From the NCBI GenBank assembly GCA_963756115.1, contig CAVWMN010000010.1, positions 1,488,001 through 1,552,000 of the forward strand: DNA of 64,000 nt, read 5' to 3'. The DNA is from JTS-RE37 sp963756115 (GTDB lineage Bacteria > Bacteroidota > Bacteroidia > Flavobacteriales > Flavobacteriaceae). Shown piece by piece: positions 38,167 to 47,232 of this stretch. A program made the position numbers and the translations under genes. Below the pieces are notes generated by a model that worked only from the letters and a program-made list of their open reading frames with translations, had not been told where the DNA came from and searched no databases. Position 1 is the stretch's first letter, and the number at the start of each line of letters is the position of its first letter.

Positions 38167-38195
38167 ACCCACCCCTAGCCCCTCCCTGGTGGGGA
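38167..38195. repeat. GC-rich palindromic module, inverted copy
   Basis: ACCCACCCCTAGCCCCTCCC and the following CTGGTGGGGA form an inverted, diverged copy of the module at 39062-39092 (which reads ...AGGGAGGGACTAAGGGGTGGGT). The two copies flank the tandem repeat block about 0.9 kb apart. Confidence 0.55.
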
Positions 38196-38340
38196 ATAGT
38201 AAGGATTATGATACAATTTCGGACCTACCCGAAAATTTCCGGATAGGGAAAACACCATTTCATGAGGCCCTCGGGCCGGCCGATCACATTGCAATGCAAA
38301 TTTTCAAATAATCCAAGGTAACTTCCCCTCCAAGGAGGGG

Positions 38341-38890
38341 AAATCCAAAGGTTAGGCTAGAACCCGTCCTCACTTATAATACCCTGCCCAAAACGTTATT
38401 ATACAAGGCTAAGGGCAGGCCAATACCTGCGTAATGGGCGTTTTCTTAATAGTAAGGTAAATCCCCTGCGGGAGGTGAAGACCAAAGGTTTGATTTGAAC
38501 TGGTCTTAACGTATAATACCAGGCCCATAACATCATTATACAAGGCTGAAGGCAGGCCAATTTCTTCCTGATGGGCGTTTTCATAATAGTAAGGTAAATC
38601 CCCTCCCGGGAGGTGAAAACCAAAGGTTAGGTTGGAACCAGTCCTAACGTATAATACCCCGCCCAAAACATTATTATACAAGGCTAAAGGCAGGCCAATC
38701 CCCGCGTAATGGGCACTTTCTGGATAATAAGGTAAATTCCCACGGGATGTCAAAACCAAAGTTTAGGATTGAACCAGTCGTGACTTATAATACCAGGCCC
38801 AAAACATTATTATACAAGGCTAAAGGCGGGCCTATCCCTGCGTAATGGGCGTTTTCTGAATAGTAAGGTAGATTCCCTCCCGGGAGAAGA
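38341..38890. repeat. Four tandem copies of a ~137-bp unit
   Basis: Copies begin near 38341, 38478, 38615 and 38751, with shared anchors ATACAAGGCT at 38401, 38538, 38676 and 38812 (periods 137, 138, 136). Each unit contains ACCAAAGGTT, TATAATACC, GCCCA-AAC, TTATTATACAAGGCT, AGGCAGGCC, TGGGCGTTTTC and TAGTAAGGTAAAT followed by the palindrome CCTCCCGGGAGG or a variant. Copies differ at roughly 10-15% of positions. A partial start of a further copy is visible at about 38311. The varying period rules out a conserved reading frame. No spacer-repeat structure as in CRISPR is present. Confidence 0.9.
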
Positions 38891-38924
38891 CTAAGGGGTG
38901 GGTAAAACCATGCGAAAGATCATT
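38889..38924 (+). repeat. 36-bp direct repeat, left copy
   Basis: GACTAAGGGGTGGGTAAAAC followed by CATGCGAAAGATCATT. The right copy at 39078-39113 differs at one base. The left copy abuts the end of the tandem block. Confidence 0.85.
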
Positions 38925-39061
38925 CGATACAATCCCGACTTCACAACAGGATAAAATAAAAATAAATGATTACATTTTACTGTCCAATCAGACCATCTTT
39001 TATGAAGCTATTAATCCCGTCAGTCCAAGGACAATAGACATCGGCAAAAACCTGAGATAAA

Positions 39062-39113
39062 TCTCCCTCAAGGGAGGGACTAAGGGGTGGGTAAAATCAT
39101 GCGAAAGATCATT
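39062..39113 (+). repeat. Palindromic module plus right copy of the 36-bp repeat
   Basis: TCTCCCTCAAGGGAGGGACT contains the inverted repeat CTCCCT-CA-AGGGAG and runs into the 36-bp direct repeat (39078-39113), which ends 24 nt before the next gene. This module may carry the promoter or a terminator, or be a remnant of a mobile repeat. Confidence 0.7.
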
Positions 39114-39137
39114 TTATAACCATTTAAATAATAACAA

Positions 39138-41285
39138 ATGAAATATTTTTACGCAATCCTCTTCCTCTTTACGTTTGGTTCCGGGTATTCACAGGATATT
39201 ACGGGCGACTGGTACGGACTGGGCAATTTCGGAGGTACGGAACTCCGCATTACCATGCATATCATCGCGGAAGGATCAGGCTATGCCGGAACCCTGGACA
39301 GCCCGGACCAGGATGCATCCGGGATGCCTATGGACAGCCTTGCAATAGCAGATAATTCGGTCCGCTTTTATTTGGGGCCCAACAACTTTAAGGGTTTGTA
39401 TTCACCACAGGCCCAGACTATTGAAGGGGTATGGAAATACGAGGCAGGATCTTTTTTCCTGAATTTTGGGAGACAGGCGCTCTTACCTCCGGAAGGGAGT
39501 ATGGAAGTCCTGAAGGAGACCTATAGCAAAGAAGAGAAATATATTGAAATGAGGGATGGCACCCGGTTGTTTACGTCTATCTACGCCCCCAAAGATACAG
39601 CAACCCCCTACCCTATCCTCCTTATAAGGACGCCCTATAACAGCGAGCCCAGTGCCGAGCGGTATAATGGTCGCCTGATGGGATCGTCGCACTTGTTAAA
39701 GGAAAAATATATCATCGTTTTCCAGGATGTAAGGGGGCGCTATATGAGTGAAGGTACCTTTGAAGATGTGCGGCCATTTAATCCCAACAAATCGAAAAAA
39801 GAAATCGATGAGAACAGTGACACCTATGATACGATCGACTGGCTGGTAAAAAATGTAGCCAACAATAACGGGAAGGCCGGGGTATTCGGGATTTCATACC
39901 CGGGGTTCTACGCTACGATGTCTTTGCCAAACGCCCATCCAGCCTTAAAAGCAGTTTCCCCCCAAGCACCTGTTACCAACTGGTTTATCGGGGATGATTT
40001 TCACCACAACGGTGCCTTTTTCCTTATGGATGCCTTCTCCTTTTATTCGACGTTCGGGTTGCCCCGGCCAATACCCACCCGCGAAGATCCGGCGCCATTT
40101 GACTTTAAGAATAGTGACAATTATGATTTTTATAAAGATATTGGCCCCTTGAAAAATGTACGACAGGAATTTTTCGGAGACAGCATTCAGTTCTGGTCCG
40201 ATCTGATGACACACCCTACCTATGACAGCTTCTGGCAGGCACGCAATGTACTGCCCCATCTGACGAATGTGAAACCTGCAGTCCTGGTAGTGGGCGGATG
40301 GTTTGATGCGGAGGACCTGTATGGGCCCCTGCATACCTATGAGGCCATTGAGGCCCAAAACACGCCCAATGAGAACCGGTTGGTCATGGGACCCTGGTCC
40401 CACGGGCAATGGGCGAGCGGCGATGCCGAAAACCTTGGGAATATCCATTTTGGGAGTAACACTTCTCCTTATTTCAAAGACCTTGAGTTGCAGTTCTTTA
40501 ATTATTATCTAAAGGACAAAGGGGACCTGAAACTGCCTGAAGCTACCATATTTATAACGGGTGCCAATGAATGGAAGGCTTTTGAGAGCTGGCCTCCTGC
40601 CAACGTTGAGAACAGGGTTCTATACCTGGATTGCGACGAACAGCTCTCCTTTGAAAAACCAGTTGCAGCCGAATGCTATGACGAATACATGGTGGACCCG
40701 GATAAACCGGTTCCTTATACGGAAGATGTCCATTTGAAACGAACCCGGGAATACCTGACGGATGACCAGCGTTTTGCAAGCCGGAGGCCGGATGTCATGG
40801 TGTACCAAAGTGAAATATTAAAAGAAGACATTACCGTGGTGGGACCTTTGTTGGTGAACTTCTTTGTAAGCACCAGCGGGACGGATGCCGATTATGTGGT
40901 AAAAATGATCGATGTTTTCCCGGACGAGGTGGATGCCTATCCCCCAAATGATATGAACGTCCCCATGGGAGGCTACCAGATGCTGGTACGGGGAGAGGTT
41001 ATGCGGGGAAAATTCCGGAATAGTTTTGAGAAGCCGGAACCTTTCACACCCAATGAGGTGACCGAGGTCTCTTTCGAGATACCGGATGTGGCACACCGCT
41101 TTAAAAAAGGGCATAGGATCATGGTGCAGGTACAGAACTCCTGGTTCCCGCTGGTAGACATCAACCCCCAGCAATTCATGAACATCTATGAGGCCGGCGA
41201 GGATGATTTTATCAAGGCGACGCATCGGATCTACCATGATTCGGAACGGCCCTCGGGGATTGCGATTTCCATATTGAAAAATTAA
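39138..41285 (+). CDS. CocE/NonD family hydrolase with N-terminal beta domain
   Basis: The 715-residue exported protein has a signal peptide (MKYFYAILFLFTFGSGYSQ). An extra N-terminal beta-sandwich-like domain (about 20-115: DITGDWYGLGNFGGTELRIT) is often found fused to hydrolases in Bacteroidota. The CocE domain follows: MRDGTRLFTSIYAP, the nucleophile S253 (VFGISYPGFYA), acid in VVGGWFDAEDLYG, and His in MGPWSHGQW. The C-terminal jelly roll has VVKMIDVFPDE and GHRIMVQVQNSWFPLVD. It probably cleaves peptide, ester or acyl-amide bonds. The CPBP protease gene follows after 29 nt, so the two may share a transcript. Confidence 0.92.
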   Translation: MKYFYAILFLFTFGSGYSQDITGDWYGLGNFGGTELRITMHIIAEGSGYAGTLDSPDQDASGMPMDSLAIADNSVRFYLGPNNFKGLYSPQAQTIEGVWKYEAGSFFLNFGRQALLPPEGSMEVLKETYSKEEKYIEMRDGTRLFTSIYAPKDTATPYPILLIRTPYNSEPSAERYNGRLMGSSHLLKEKYIIVFQDVRGRYMSEGTFEDVRPFNPNKSKKEIDENSDTYDTIDWLVKNVANNNGKAGVFGISYPGFYATMSLPNAHPALKAVSPQAPVTNWFIGDDFHHNGAFFLMDAFSFYSTFGLPRPIPTREDPAPFDFKNSDNYDFYKDIGPLKNVRQEFFGDSIQFWSDLMTHPTYDSFWQARNVLPHLTNVKPAVLVVGGWFDAEDLYGPLHTYEAIEAQNTPNENRLVMGPWSHGQWASGDAENLGNIHFGSNTSPYFKDLELQFFNYYLKDKGDLKLPEATIFITGANEWKAFESWPPANVENRVLYLDCDEQLSFEKPVAAECYDEYMVDPDKPVPYTEDVHLKRTREYLTDDQRFASRRPDVMVYQSEILKEDITVVGPLLVNFFVSTSGTDADYVVKMIDVFPDEVDAYPPNDMNVPMGGYQMLVRGEVMRGKFRNSFEKPEPFTPNEVTEVSFEIPDVAHRFKKGHRIMVQVQNSWFPLVDINPQQFMNIYEAGEDDFIKATHRIYHDSERPSGIAISILKN

Positions 41286-41314
41286 ATATCGAGAGACAGC
41301 TCATCCCAGGCGTT

Positions 41315-42199
41315 ATGCAACCATTATCCAACCAAACGTTGAAGCCCATTACCATATTCCTTTCCATTACGTTTGCCCTAAGTGGCATTTTTTATTTTCT
41401 GATCATTTATTCCGGAAAATTAGGTGGGGGTGCCGGACAATATGCGATGGGACTTATGTGGTGCCCCGGTATCTCAGCGCTGATCACGATGAAAATTTTA
41501 AAAAGAGACATTGCCGGTCTCGGTTGGAAATGGGGCAGGACAAAATATCAGCTCTGGAGTTACCTCACCCCCATTTTATATGCCTTGATCGCCTACTTAG
41601 TGATATGGAGTTTCGGATGGGGCGGTTTTTACAACAAAGAGGTGGTATCCAGGCTGTCGGAATCCTTTGGCCTGGGGGAAATTGGCGATGGGTTTATCAT
41701 CGCATTTTATGTTCTTTTTTTGGGGATATTCGGGACCATACGGAGCATGTCCAGTGCCCTGGGTGAAGAAATCGGCTGGCGGGGATTTTTGGTCCCCGAA
41801 TTGTATCATAACTTTGGTTTTACAAAGACATCCCTTATTTCAGGACTCATATGGGGAATCTGGCATCTTCCTATTTTATTGTTTGCGGACTATAATAGCG
41901 GTACCCCTTCCTGGTATGCCATGTCCTGTTTTATGGTTTTGATCGTTAGTATGAGTTTTATATATACCTGGTTTCGCATGAAGTCGGGAAGCCTTTGGAC
42001 TGCCGTCATTCTGCACGGAAGTCATAATCTATTTATTCAAAACATATTTACCCCCTTAACTGAAGATACCGGAAACACTGCCTATTATATTGATGAATTT
42101 GGGATTGTCCTTCCCATTGTTGCCATTGGTTTTGCACTGTATTACTGGAATAAACGAAAAGAACTGGAAACGCCTGTACCTGATCCATGGCCTATATAG
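41315..42199 (+). CDS. CPBP family intramembrane glutamic endopeptidase
   Basis: The 294-residue protein has about eight membrane helices. The CPBP/Abi (Rce1-like) motifs are present: EEIGWR at residues 151-156 (motif 1, EExxxR), IWGIWHLP with the motif 2 His, and VILHGSHN for motif 3. Family members cleave within the membrane and include CAAX-prenyl proteases and bacteriocin-immunity proteins. Its role here is unknown. It lies 29 nt downstream of a CocE hydrolase. A terminator-like hairpin follows at 42270. Confidence 0.92.
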   Translation: MQPLSNQTLKPITIFLSITFALSGIFYFLIIYSGKLGGGAGQYAMGLMWCPGISALITMKILKRDIAGLGWKWGRTKYQLWSYLTPILYALIAYLVIWSFGWGGFYNKEVVSRLSESFGLGEIGDGFIIAFYVLFLGIFGTIRSMSSALGEEIGWRGFLVPELYHNFGFTKTSLISGLIWGIWHLPILLFADYNSGTPSWYAMSCFMVLIVSMSFIYTWFRMKSGSLWTAVILHGSHNLFIQNIFTPLTEDTGNTAYYIDEFGIVLPIVAIGFALYYWNKRKELETPVPDPWPI

Positions 42200-42269
42200 G
42201 TTCGGATTATCGGTACGGTCTTCTTTAGTTCGATACAGGATAGTACTTCAGCATAACGATGTTTCGCTG

Positions 42270-42296
42270 CCCCTGCAGCAGGGGAGTTAATTTTTT
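42270..42296 (+). terminator. Terminator-like hairpin after CPBP gene
   Basis: CCCCTGC and GCAGGGG flank a single base, so the real stem is about 5 bp with a 5-nt loop, and TTTTTT follows at 42291-42296. The spacer from 42200 to 42549 (350 nt) has no supported gene; TAACTTTA at 42451-42458 may be a -7 element for the gene at 42550. Confidence 0.5.
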
Positions 42297-42549
42297 CCTA
42301 ATAGGTTGGTTCAAGACCAGGAGCTGATTAATACATGTACAACGGATGCCTCATGGTCCGCAGCTGAAAAGAAATACAAAACATCAACATCCTTCGCACT
42401 TTCCTGCCCCGAATCCTTTTCCGGTTAAGGTTTTACTATCAAAAATATACTAACTTTAATCCGGAAGAATACCTGCTGCGTGCAACTCCCCGATACTGCT
42501 CCGCATAAAAATAACCGCCATCTCATGGGCACAACTTTGAAACTTCAAG

Positions 42550-43734
42550 ATGATCAGGAACGGATATACTTTAATCGCAGTCTCAGCAGTGATCCTCCTT
42601 CACTATTCCGGTTTTACGCAAGACAGCCTGCTACTGCGTATGGCCTCCGAAAATGTAAAATTCTTTAAGCCCAAAAACCAAAGCTTTGCCGGGGAAGGAT
42701 GGGAGTATATCAATGACAAAGTAAAGCGGAGCACCCATATTCTTATAGGGGAAGACCATTTTTCAAATGAAATCCCCGCTTTTGTCAAAGCACTTGCCCG
42801 CCGGACAAAATTTGATATATTTTATATTGAGCTGGACCCCTTCAGTACGGCGATAATTGCAAAATCCTTTCTGAATCACACGAAAGAAGAACGAGAACAA
42901 TTCAATACAACCTATAGCGGATTGTTCTCGTTTTATGCCCTGAAACCGGAATATGAACTTCTGGAGCAGATGATGGCTTCCGGGGCTGTCCTCCTGGGAT
43001 CCGATCAGATCGTCATGTATGCCGACAGGCTCATCTTTCAGGACATCATTGACCAGACCAATAGTCACGAAGCCAGGAAAATTTACAAAAACGTCATTGA
43101 CCAGTCTGTCATATACCTTGATAAATTTTACAAAAACCCGCAGAACCCAATGTATTTTATGACGCCCGACTTTTGGGGCCAGCTGGATTTACTTGACCAA
43201 CTGGATTTAAGTGCAAAGGAAAAGCTGATACTACAAAATATGCGGAAGTCTGTTACCATTTATAGGGAGCAAAACCATAGGGACCGGGTACAATTAATAT
43301 TACATCAATTAATGAATGACTACCCCAAATGGAATACATCTAAAACGCTATTCAAATATGGCGCCAGTCATATGGCACGGGGCGAAAGCTTTCTGGATGT
43401 ATATGATATCGGAAATCTGGTAGCGGGTATTGCAACCAGCAATTACCAGGAATCCTTTCATGTAATGATTGTGGGCGAAAGCGGTAAAGTGGGATCCCCT
43501 TTCAAAGGATTTCCGGATACCCCTATAGATATTGAAAAAGGTTTTTATTTGAGTTATCTGAAACCATTTTTTAAAATCACTTCAGGCGATCATTGGCATA
43601 TGTTTAACCTGATCCCGCTTCGCGAGGCGATAGAGCGACAAAAACTTATGATTGATAATATTAATTTGAAAAGGGTCATAAAAGGATTTGACGTCCTGGT
43701 TATTATCCCTGAAGTAACGCCTGCGAAATTTTAA
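42550..43734 (+). CDS. Secreted EreA/ChaN-like superfamily protein
   Basis: The 394-residue protein has an N-terminal signal-like segment (LIAVSAVILLHYSGFTQ). The rest resembles the EreA/ChaN/TraB hydrolase fold: ILIGEDHFSNEIP (GEDH at 67-70, then E74) corresponds to the GE-x-H motif, FYIELDP supplies another acid, and KYGASHMARG the second conserved His. Superfamily members include erythromycin esterases and haem-binding lipoproteins. The sequence is too diverged for a specific call, and resistance to macrolides should not be inferred. It is flanked by unrelated genes. Confidence 0.6.
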   Translation: MIRNGYTLIAVSAVILLHYSGFTQDSLLLRMASENVKFFKPKNQSFAGEGWEYINDKVKRSTHILIGEDHFSNEIPAFVKALARRTKFDIFYIELDPFSTAIIAKSFLNHTKEEREQFNTTYSGLFSFYALKPEYELLEQMMASGAVLLGSDQIVMYADRLIFQDIIDQTNSHEARKIYKNVIDQSVIYLDKFYKNPQNPMYFMTPDFWGQLDLLDQLDLSAKEKLILQNMRKSVTIYREQNHRDRVQLILHQLMNDYPKWNTSKTLFKYGASHMARGESFLDVYDIGNLVAGIATSNYQESFHVMIVGESGKVGSPFKGFPDTPIDIEKGFYLSYLKPFFKITSGDHWHMFNLIPLREAIERQKLMIDNINLKRVIKGFDVLVIIPEVTPAKF

Positions 43735-43834
43735 AAAATGGTAACAGCGTACGGGCAGGAAATCAGGCAGACTGGTTGCGGCCCTGTTTATTAAATTGGA
43801 AACAATAAGCAAAAACAAATAGCATATACGAACT

Positions 43835-45523
43835 ATGAAATCAACCAAATGTATCATCCTTATCCTACTGCTCTCCTACTTTCTCATTAGCTTTCAGGAA
43901 GCTCAGCCAGAGGGCAAAGCACCCGCTGCATCTGAAACTAACTACGGGGAGTTAGTTCATCTGTTCCGGGAATGGCGGAAATTTGAAACGCCTCCTCTCC
44001 GGGAGGGCGCGCCGGACTATACTGCCGGAACTTTCGACAAACGACGGCCGGGATTTATGAAACTACGGGCTGCCCTGATGGCCATTGATACCACGGGCTG
44101 GACGGTTGAGAACAAAGTGGACTGGCACCTTGTCCGGGCTGAAATGAACGGGTACGACTTCAATGAGCGTATCCTGCGGCCCTGGGTCCGGGACCCGGCC
44201 TTTTATAAATCGGTCTGGACGGAGCGCAGTGATGTCCCGGCACATGAAGGCCCTACGCATCATATGTTGACAGAATTATGGACCTATACCTTTCCAGTGA
44301 ACAAGGCCGAAAGAACCAGGCTGACAGAGGACCTGAAAGTTATTCCTCCATTAAACCGGCAGGCCATGAAAAATTTAACCGGTACTGCCAAAGATCTGTG
44401 GGTTACCGGCATCCGGGATATCAAATGGCAGGCTGATGACCTCCGGGAACTTGCCAACAGGGATGGAGTCACCGGGGATCCCGAATTGATGACAGCCATT
44501 GAAGCCGCTGTCCAGTCCACCGATGAATTTATTGCCTGGCTGGAAAAGGAAGCGCCTTCCAAAACCGGGCCCTCTGGTATCGGGAAGGAAAATTATACCT
44601 GGTACCTCCAAAATGTGCACCTGGTACCGTTGACATGGGAAGAGGAAGTGCTGCTCCTGAAGCGGGAACTGGCCCGGGCCTGGACCTCCTTAAAACTGGA
44701 GGAACACCGGAACCGCAATCTACCAGTACTTACAGCTGCAGATTCCCCGGAAGCCTTTAAACATATGGCCGAGCAGGGAGTACAAAGCCTGATGAAATTT
44801 TTAAAACAGGAGGAAATCGTAACCGTAAAAGACTATTTTGAGCCGGCCTTACGGGAACATATGGGCACCTTTGTCCCGAAAGATAAGCGGAACTTTTTCC
44901 TGATCGGGATGCATTATGACCCGGGGCCGCTTTATTCCCATTTTTACCATTGGTTTGAGCTGGCCCGGATGGATAAGGAGCCCCATAAGAGTGAGATCAG
45001 ACGGGGACCCCTGCTCTATAACATTTTCGATTCCAGGAATGAAGGGACTGCCACGGCCGTGGAAGAACTGTTTATGCAGTCCGGTTTGTATGACGATAAG
45101 CCCCGGGTGAAGGAAATTGTATACATCATGATCGCACAGCGGGCGGCACGGGGCCTGGGTTCCCTGTATGCACATGCGAATGAACTGACCATGGAAGAGG
45201 CAGGGGGCATCCATTCGGAATATACGCCCCGGGGCTGGATGAAGACCGAAAAGGAATTGCTGATCTTTGAACAACACCTGTACCTGCGGCAGCCGGGTTA
45301 TGGCAGCAGTTATATAACCGGTAAATACCTCCTGGACCGGGCCCTGGCAGATTATGCGAAAATGAAGGAATCAAAGGATGAGCCTTTTCGCATTAAGGAA
45401 TTTATGGACCAGCTGAATGCCATCGGTAATATCCCCATTTCCCTGGGACATTGGGAAATGACCGGTAATGACTCAGCCCTACAGGAAATCGGGGAGTCAG
45501 ACGGTATCCCCAACGGTATGTGA
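43835..45523 (+). CDS. DUF885-like secreted protein lacking the HExxH site
   Basis: The 562-residue exported protein (signal around IILILLLSYFLISFQ) follows the all-helical DUF885 plan: an N-terminal helical part, a central region, and a C-terminal RNEGTATAVEELFMQSG that corresponds to the usual EGWALYxE segment. In normal DUF885 peptidases a HExxPGHH metal motif precedes this; here the matching place reads LYSHFYHWFELARM, which keeps two His but lacks the catalytic Glu. The protein may be inactive or use another chemistry. TTR- or PHA-related functions are not supported. The next gene starts 56 nt downstream. Confidence 0.7.
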   Translation: MKSTKCIILILLLSYFLISFQEAQPEGKAPAASETNYGELVHLFREWRKFETPPLREGAPDYTAGTFDKRRPGFMKLRAALMAIDTTGWTVENKVDWHLVRAEMNGYDFNERILRPWVRDPAFYKSVWTERSDVPAHEGPTHHMLTELWTYTFPVNKAERTRLTEDLKVIPPLNRQAMKNLTGTAKDLWVTGIRDIKWQADDLRELANRDGVTGDPELMTAIEAAVQSTDEFIAWLEKEAPSKTGPSGIGKENYTWYLQNVHLVPLTWEEEVLLLKRELARAWTSLKLEEHRNRNLPVLTAADSPEAFKHMAEQGVQSLMKFLKQEEIVTVKDYFEPALREHMGTFVPKDKRNFFLIGMHYDPGPLYSHFYHWFELARMDKEPHKSEIRRGPLLYNIFDSRNEGTATAVEELFMQSGLYDDKPRVKEIVYIMIAQRAARGLGSLYAHANELTMEEAGGIHSEYTPRGWMKTEKELLIFEQHLYLRQPGYGSSYITGKYLLDRALADYAKMKESKDEPFRIKEFMDQLNAIGNIPISLGHWEMTGNDSALQEIGESDGIPNGM

Positions 45524-45579
45524 CAGGTCATGCCACAAAGCAATTCCTGCCTTTAATTTTGATTATAAAAACTATTATA

Positions 45580-45984
45580 ATGGAGCTATTACAAAATATC
45601 CTACGGAAGATCCTGGCACCGTCCCTTGCACTTTTGAGCGTTGCCCTGCCCCAACGGATAACGGCACAGGAAGAGAAACAACTGGTACGACTCGCAAAAC
45701 TGGAGATTGAGGCGGCGCAGCTGGAAAATTACAAAGCCCACTTGAGGGAGGAAATTGAAGCTTCCATACGACTGGAACCGGGGGTACTTACCCTATACGC
45801 CGTTTGGGAAAAGGAGGACCCTACCCGGATCACCATCCTGGAGATTTATGCAGATTCAAGTGCTTATAAAAAGCACCTGGAGACCCTCCATTTCCTGAAG
45901 TACAAAGAGTCTACCGGCACTATGGTAAAATCACTCGAACTGGTTGAAACAATTCCCCTGATACCGGGTTTGAAGATCAAATAA
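45580..45984 (+). CDS. Exported antibiotic biosynthesis monooxygenase (ABM) domain protein
   Basis: The frame runs from a GTG at 45520 that overlaps the preceding stop. ATG 45580 is chosen because it starts a signal peptide (about 28 residues, ending RITAQ). The mature ABM fold has LVRLAKLEIEAAQLENYKAHL, SIRLEPGVLTLYAVWEKEDP, TILEIYADSSAYKKHLETLHF and a C-terminal strand. This is the small ferredoxin-like dimer of YgiN-type putative quinol monooxygenases; exported copies occur in Bacteroidota. The name is historical and no antibiotic synthesis is implied. Confidence 0.82.
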   Translation: MELLQNILRKILAPSLALLSVALPQRITAQEEKQLVRLAKLEIEAAQLENYKAHLREEIEASIRLEPGVLTLYAVWEKEDPTRITILEIYADSSAYKKHLETLHFLKYKESTGTMVKSLELVETIPLIPGLKIK

Positions 45985-46290
45985 TCCGGGCTTAACAACC
46001 CATAGAGGCTATTTCTTCAACAAATTCTGAAACCGCTGATACAGTTTATGTAAAAGCAGCTTACAATGTTCAAATTCACCCAGCATTGAAAGCCTGATCA
46101 ACCAGATTGAATATGGTCCGGGGACAATCGTCCCAGATAATAATAAATTGAATCCTGCCTGCAGTTTCGAGGGTAGCCCAAACAATACACAAATGGTATC
46201 CCAGTGTATAACATTCGGGGTGGAAAAACATTGAACCATGTTTTTCCGAAGGTATAACATTTAGAATAAAGGTACGGAGATGGAATATAA
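45985..46290. other. Spacer before TIR gene
   Basis: The 306 nt show no supported gene on the plus strand. An 83-codon frame on the minus strand (46009-46260) matches no family I know. TAACATTTAG near 46255 could be part of the promoter of the TIR gene. Confidence 0.35.
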
Positions 46291-47154
46291 ATGGTATTAA
46301 CGGATGTTTTCATATCGTATTCCAGGAAGGACTCGAAATTTGTTGATTCCTTAAATACCGCGTTGGCTAAAGTCGAGAAGAATGTATGGATAGATTGGGA
46401 GGACATACCCTATTCATCAAAGTGGTGGGACGAGATTACGGAGGCAATTGAAGGAACCAATGCATTCATTTGTGTGTTGTCGCCGGATTATTTTGCCTCG
46501 AAAACATGTGTCGAGGAATTGATCATCGCAGAAAAATGCGATAAAAGGGTTATCCCGGTCCTGCACAGGGAATTTGAACCGAAGCTGAATACCAGCAACA
46601 GTATCTCAAAATTAAACTGGTTGCTTTTTCGGGATACGGATGACTTCAACGATTCCTTTGCAAAACTGATCGAGACTATCAACAAGGACCTGGAGTGGGT
46701 TAAGTTCCATACAAGGTTATTGATAAGGGCTATCGAATGGGCTGATAAAAAAAACGATGCCAGTTACCATTTGTATGGAAAGGATCTGGAAGAAGCCCAG
46801 TCGTTTTTACAAAAGGGAACGAACGCCACTCCCCCACTGAACAGTTTGCAACAAAATTATATTGAGGCATCGCAGGGGGGTGCGGCAACCCTTCAAAGAA
46901 AACAACTCCGGGGATTTTACCTGGTTGCCTTTATTTATTCCCTCGCCCAGACGATTGTGATCTATTTCTGGAGTGAAGCGGACCTCAGCGAAACCGCGAT
47001 GATCAAACTATCCTGGGTCTGGCTTCCTGCCCTGTCCTTTGCCATCGCGGGTTTTACGATCGGTAAACGTTCCATAAAAAAATCCATTATCGCGATGGCA
47101 CTGGTCATGGTACTCTTTTTCCTGTTTTTTGAATTGTTATGGTCCTCCTTATGA
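46291..47154 (+). CDS. TIR-domain protein with three membrane helices
   Basis: The 287-residue protein has an N-terminal TIR domain (residues 4-130): DVFISYSRKD, VWIDWEDIP, and the helix with SPDYFASKTCVEEL, where E76 aligns with the catalytic Glu of NAD-cleaving TIRs. A linker follows (DLEWVKFHTRLLIRAIEWADK, YGKDLEEAQSFL, SLQQNYIEAS) that is known from large TIR-WD40 or TIR-TPR signalling proteins. Instead of the WD40 part, three membrane helices follow (about 208-227, 238-258, 265-284), with no C-terminal sensor domain. It may be a membrane-bound NADase, for example in defence or cell death; this is inference. Confidence 0.85.
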   Translation: MVLTDVFISYSRKDSKFVDSLNTALAKVEKNVWIDWEDIPYSSKWWDEITEAIEGTNAFICVLSPDYFASKTCVEELIIAEKCDKRVIPVLHREFEPKLNTSNSISKLNWLLFRDTDDFNDSFAKLIETINKDLEWVKFHTRLLIRAIEWADKKNDASYHLYGKDLEEAQSFLQKGTNATPPLNSLQQNYIEASQGGAATLQRKQLRGFYLVAFIYSLAQTIVIYFWSEADLSETAMIKLSWVWLPALSFAIAGFTIGKRSIKKSIIAMALVMVLFFLFFELLWSSL

Positions 47155-47232
47155 CCGGATATCAGGAGCGATGCTATTTACATGGAAATTAAGACAGAAA
47201 TAGTTACATTGGTTGCAGTTTAAAAAATTTCC

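Noticed and set aside
38409..38759. A 116-codon minus-strand frame across the tandem repeats, with internally repeated peptide motifs
   Set aside because: The repetition comes from the ~137-bp DNA units. The periods (137, 138, 136) do not keep one frame, there is no domain, and frames break in the other copies.
38341..38890. CRISPR array
   Set aside because: The units are about 137 bp, adjacent to each other and without unique spacers, and no cas gene is in the window.
42550..43734. Macrolide resistance (erythromycin esterase) gene
   Set aside because: Only superfamily-level motifs are present and the sequence differs strongly from true esterases.
46009..46260. 83-codon minus-strand frame upstream of the TIR gene as a possible partner gene
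   Set aside because: It matches no known family and has no clear start signal. It may be chance, so it is listed only within the spacer.
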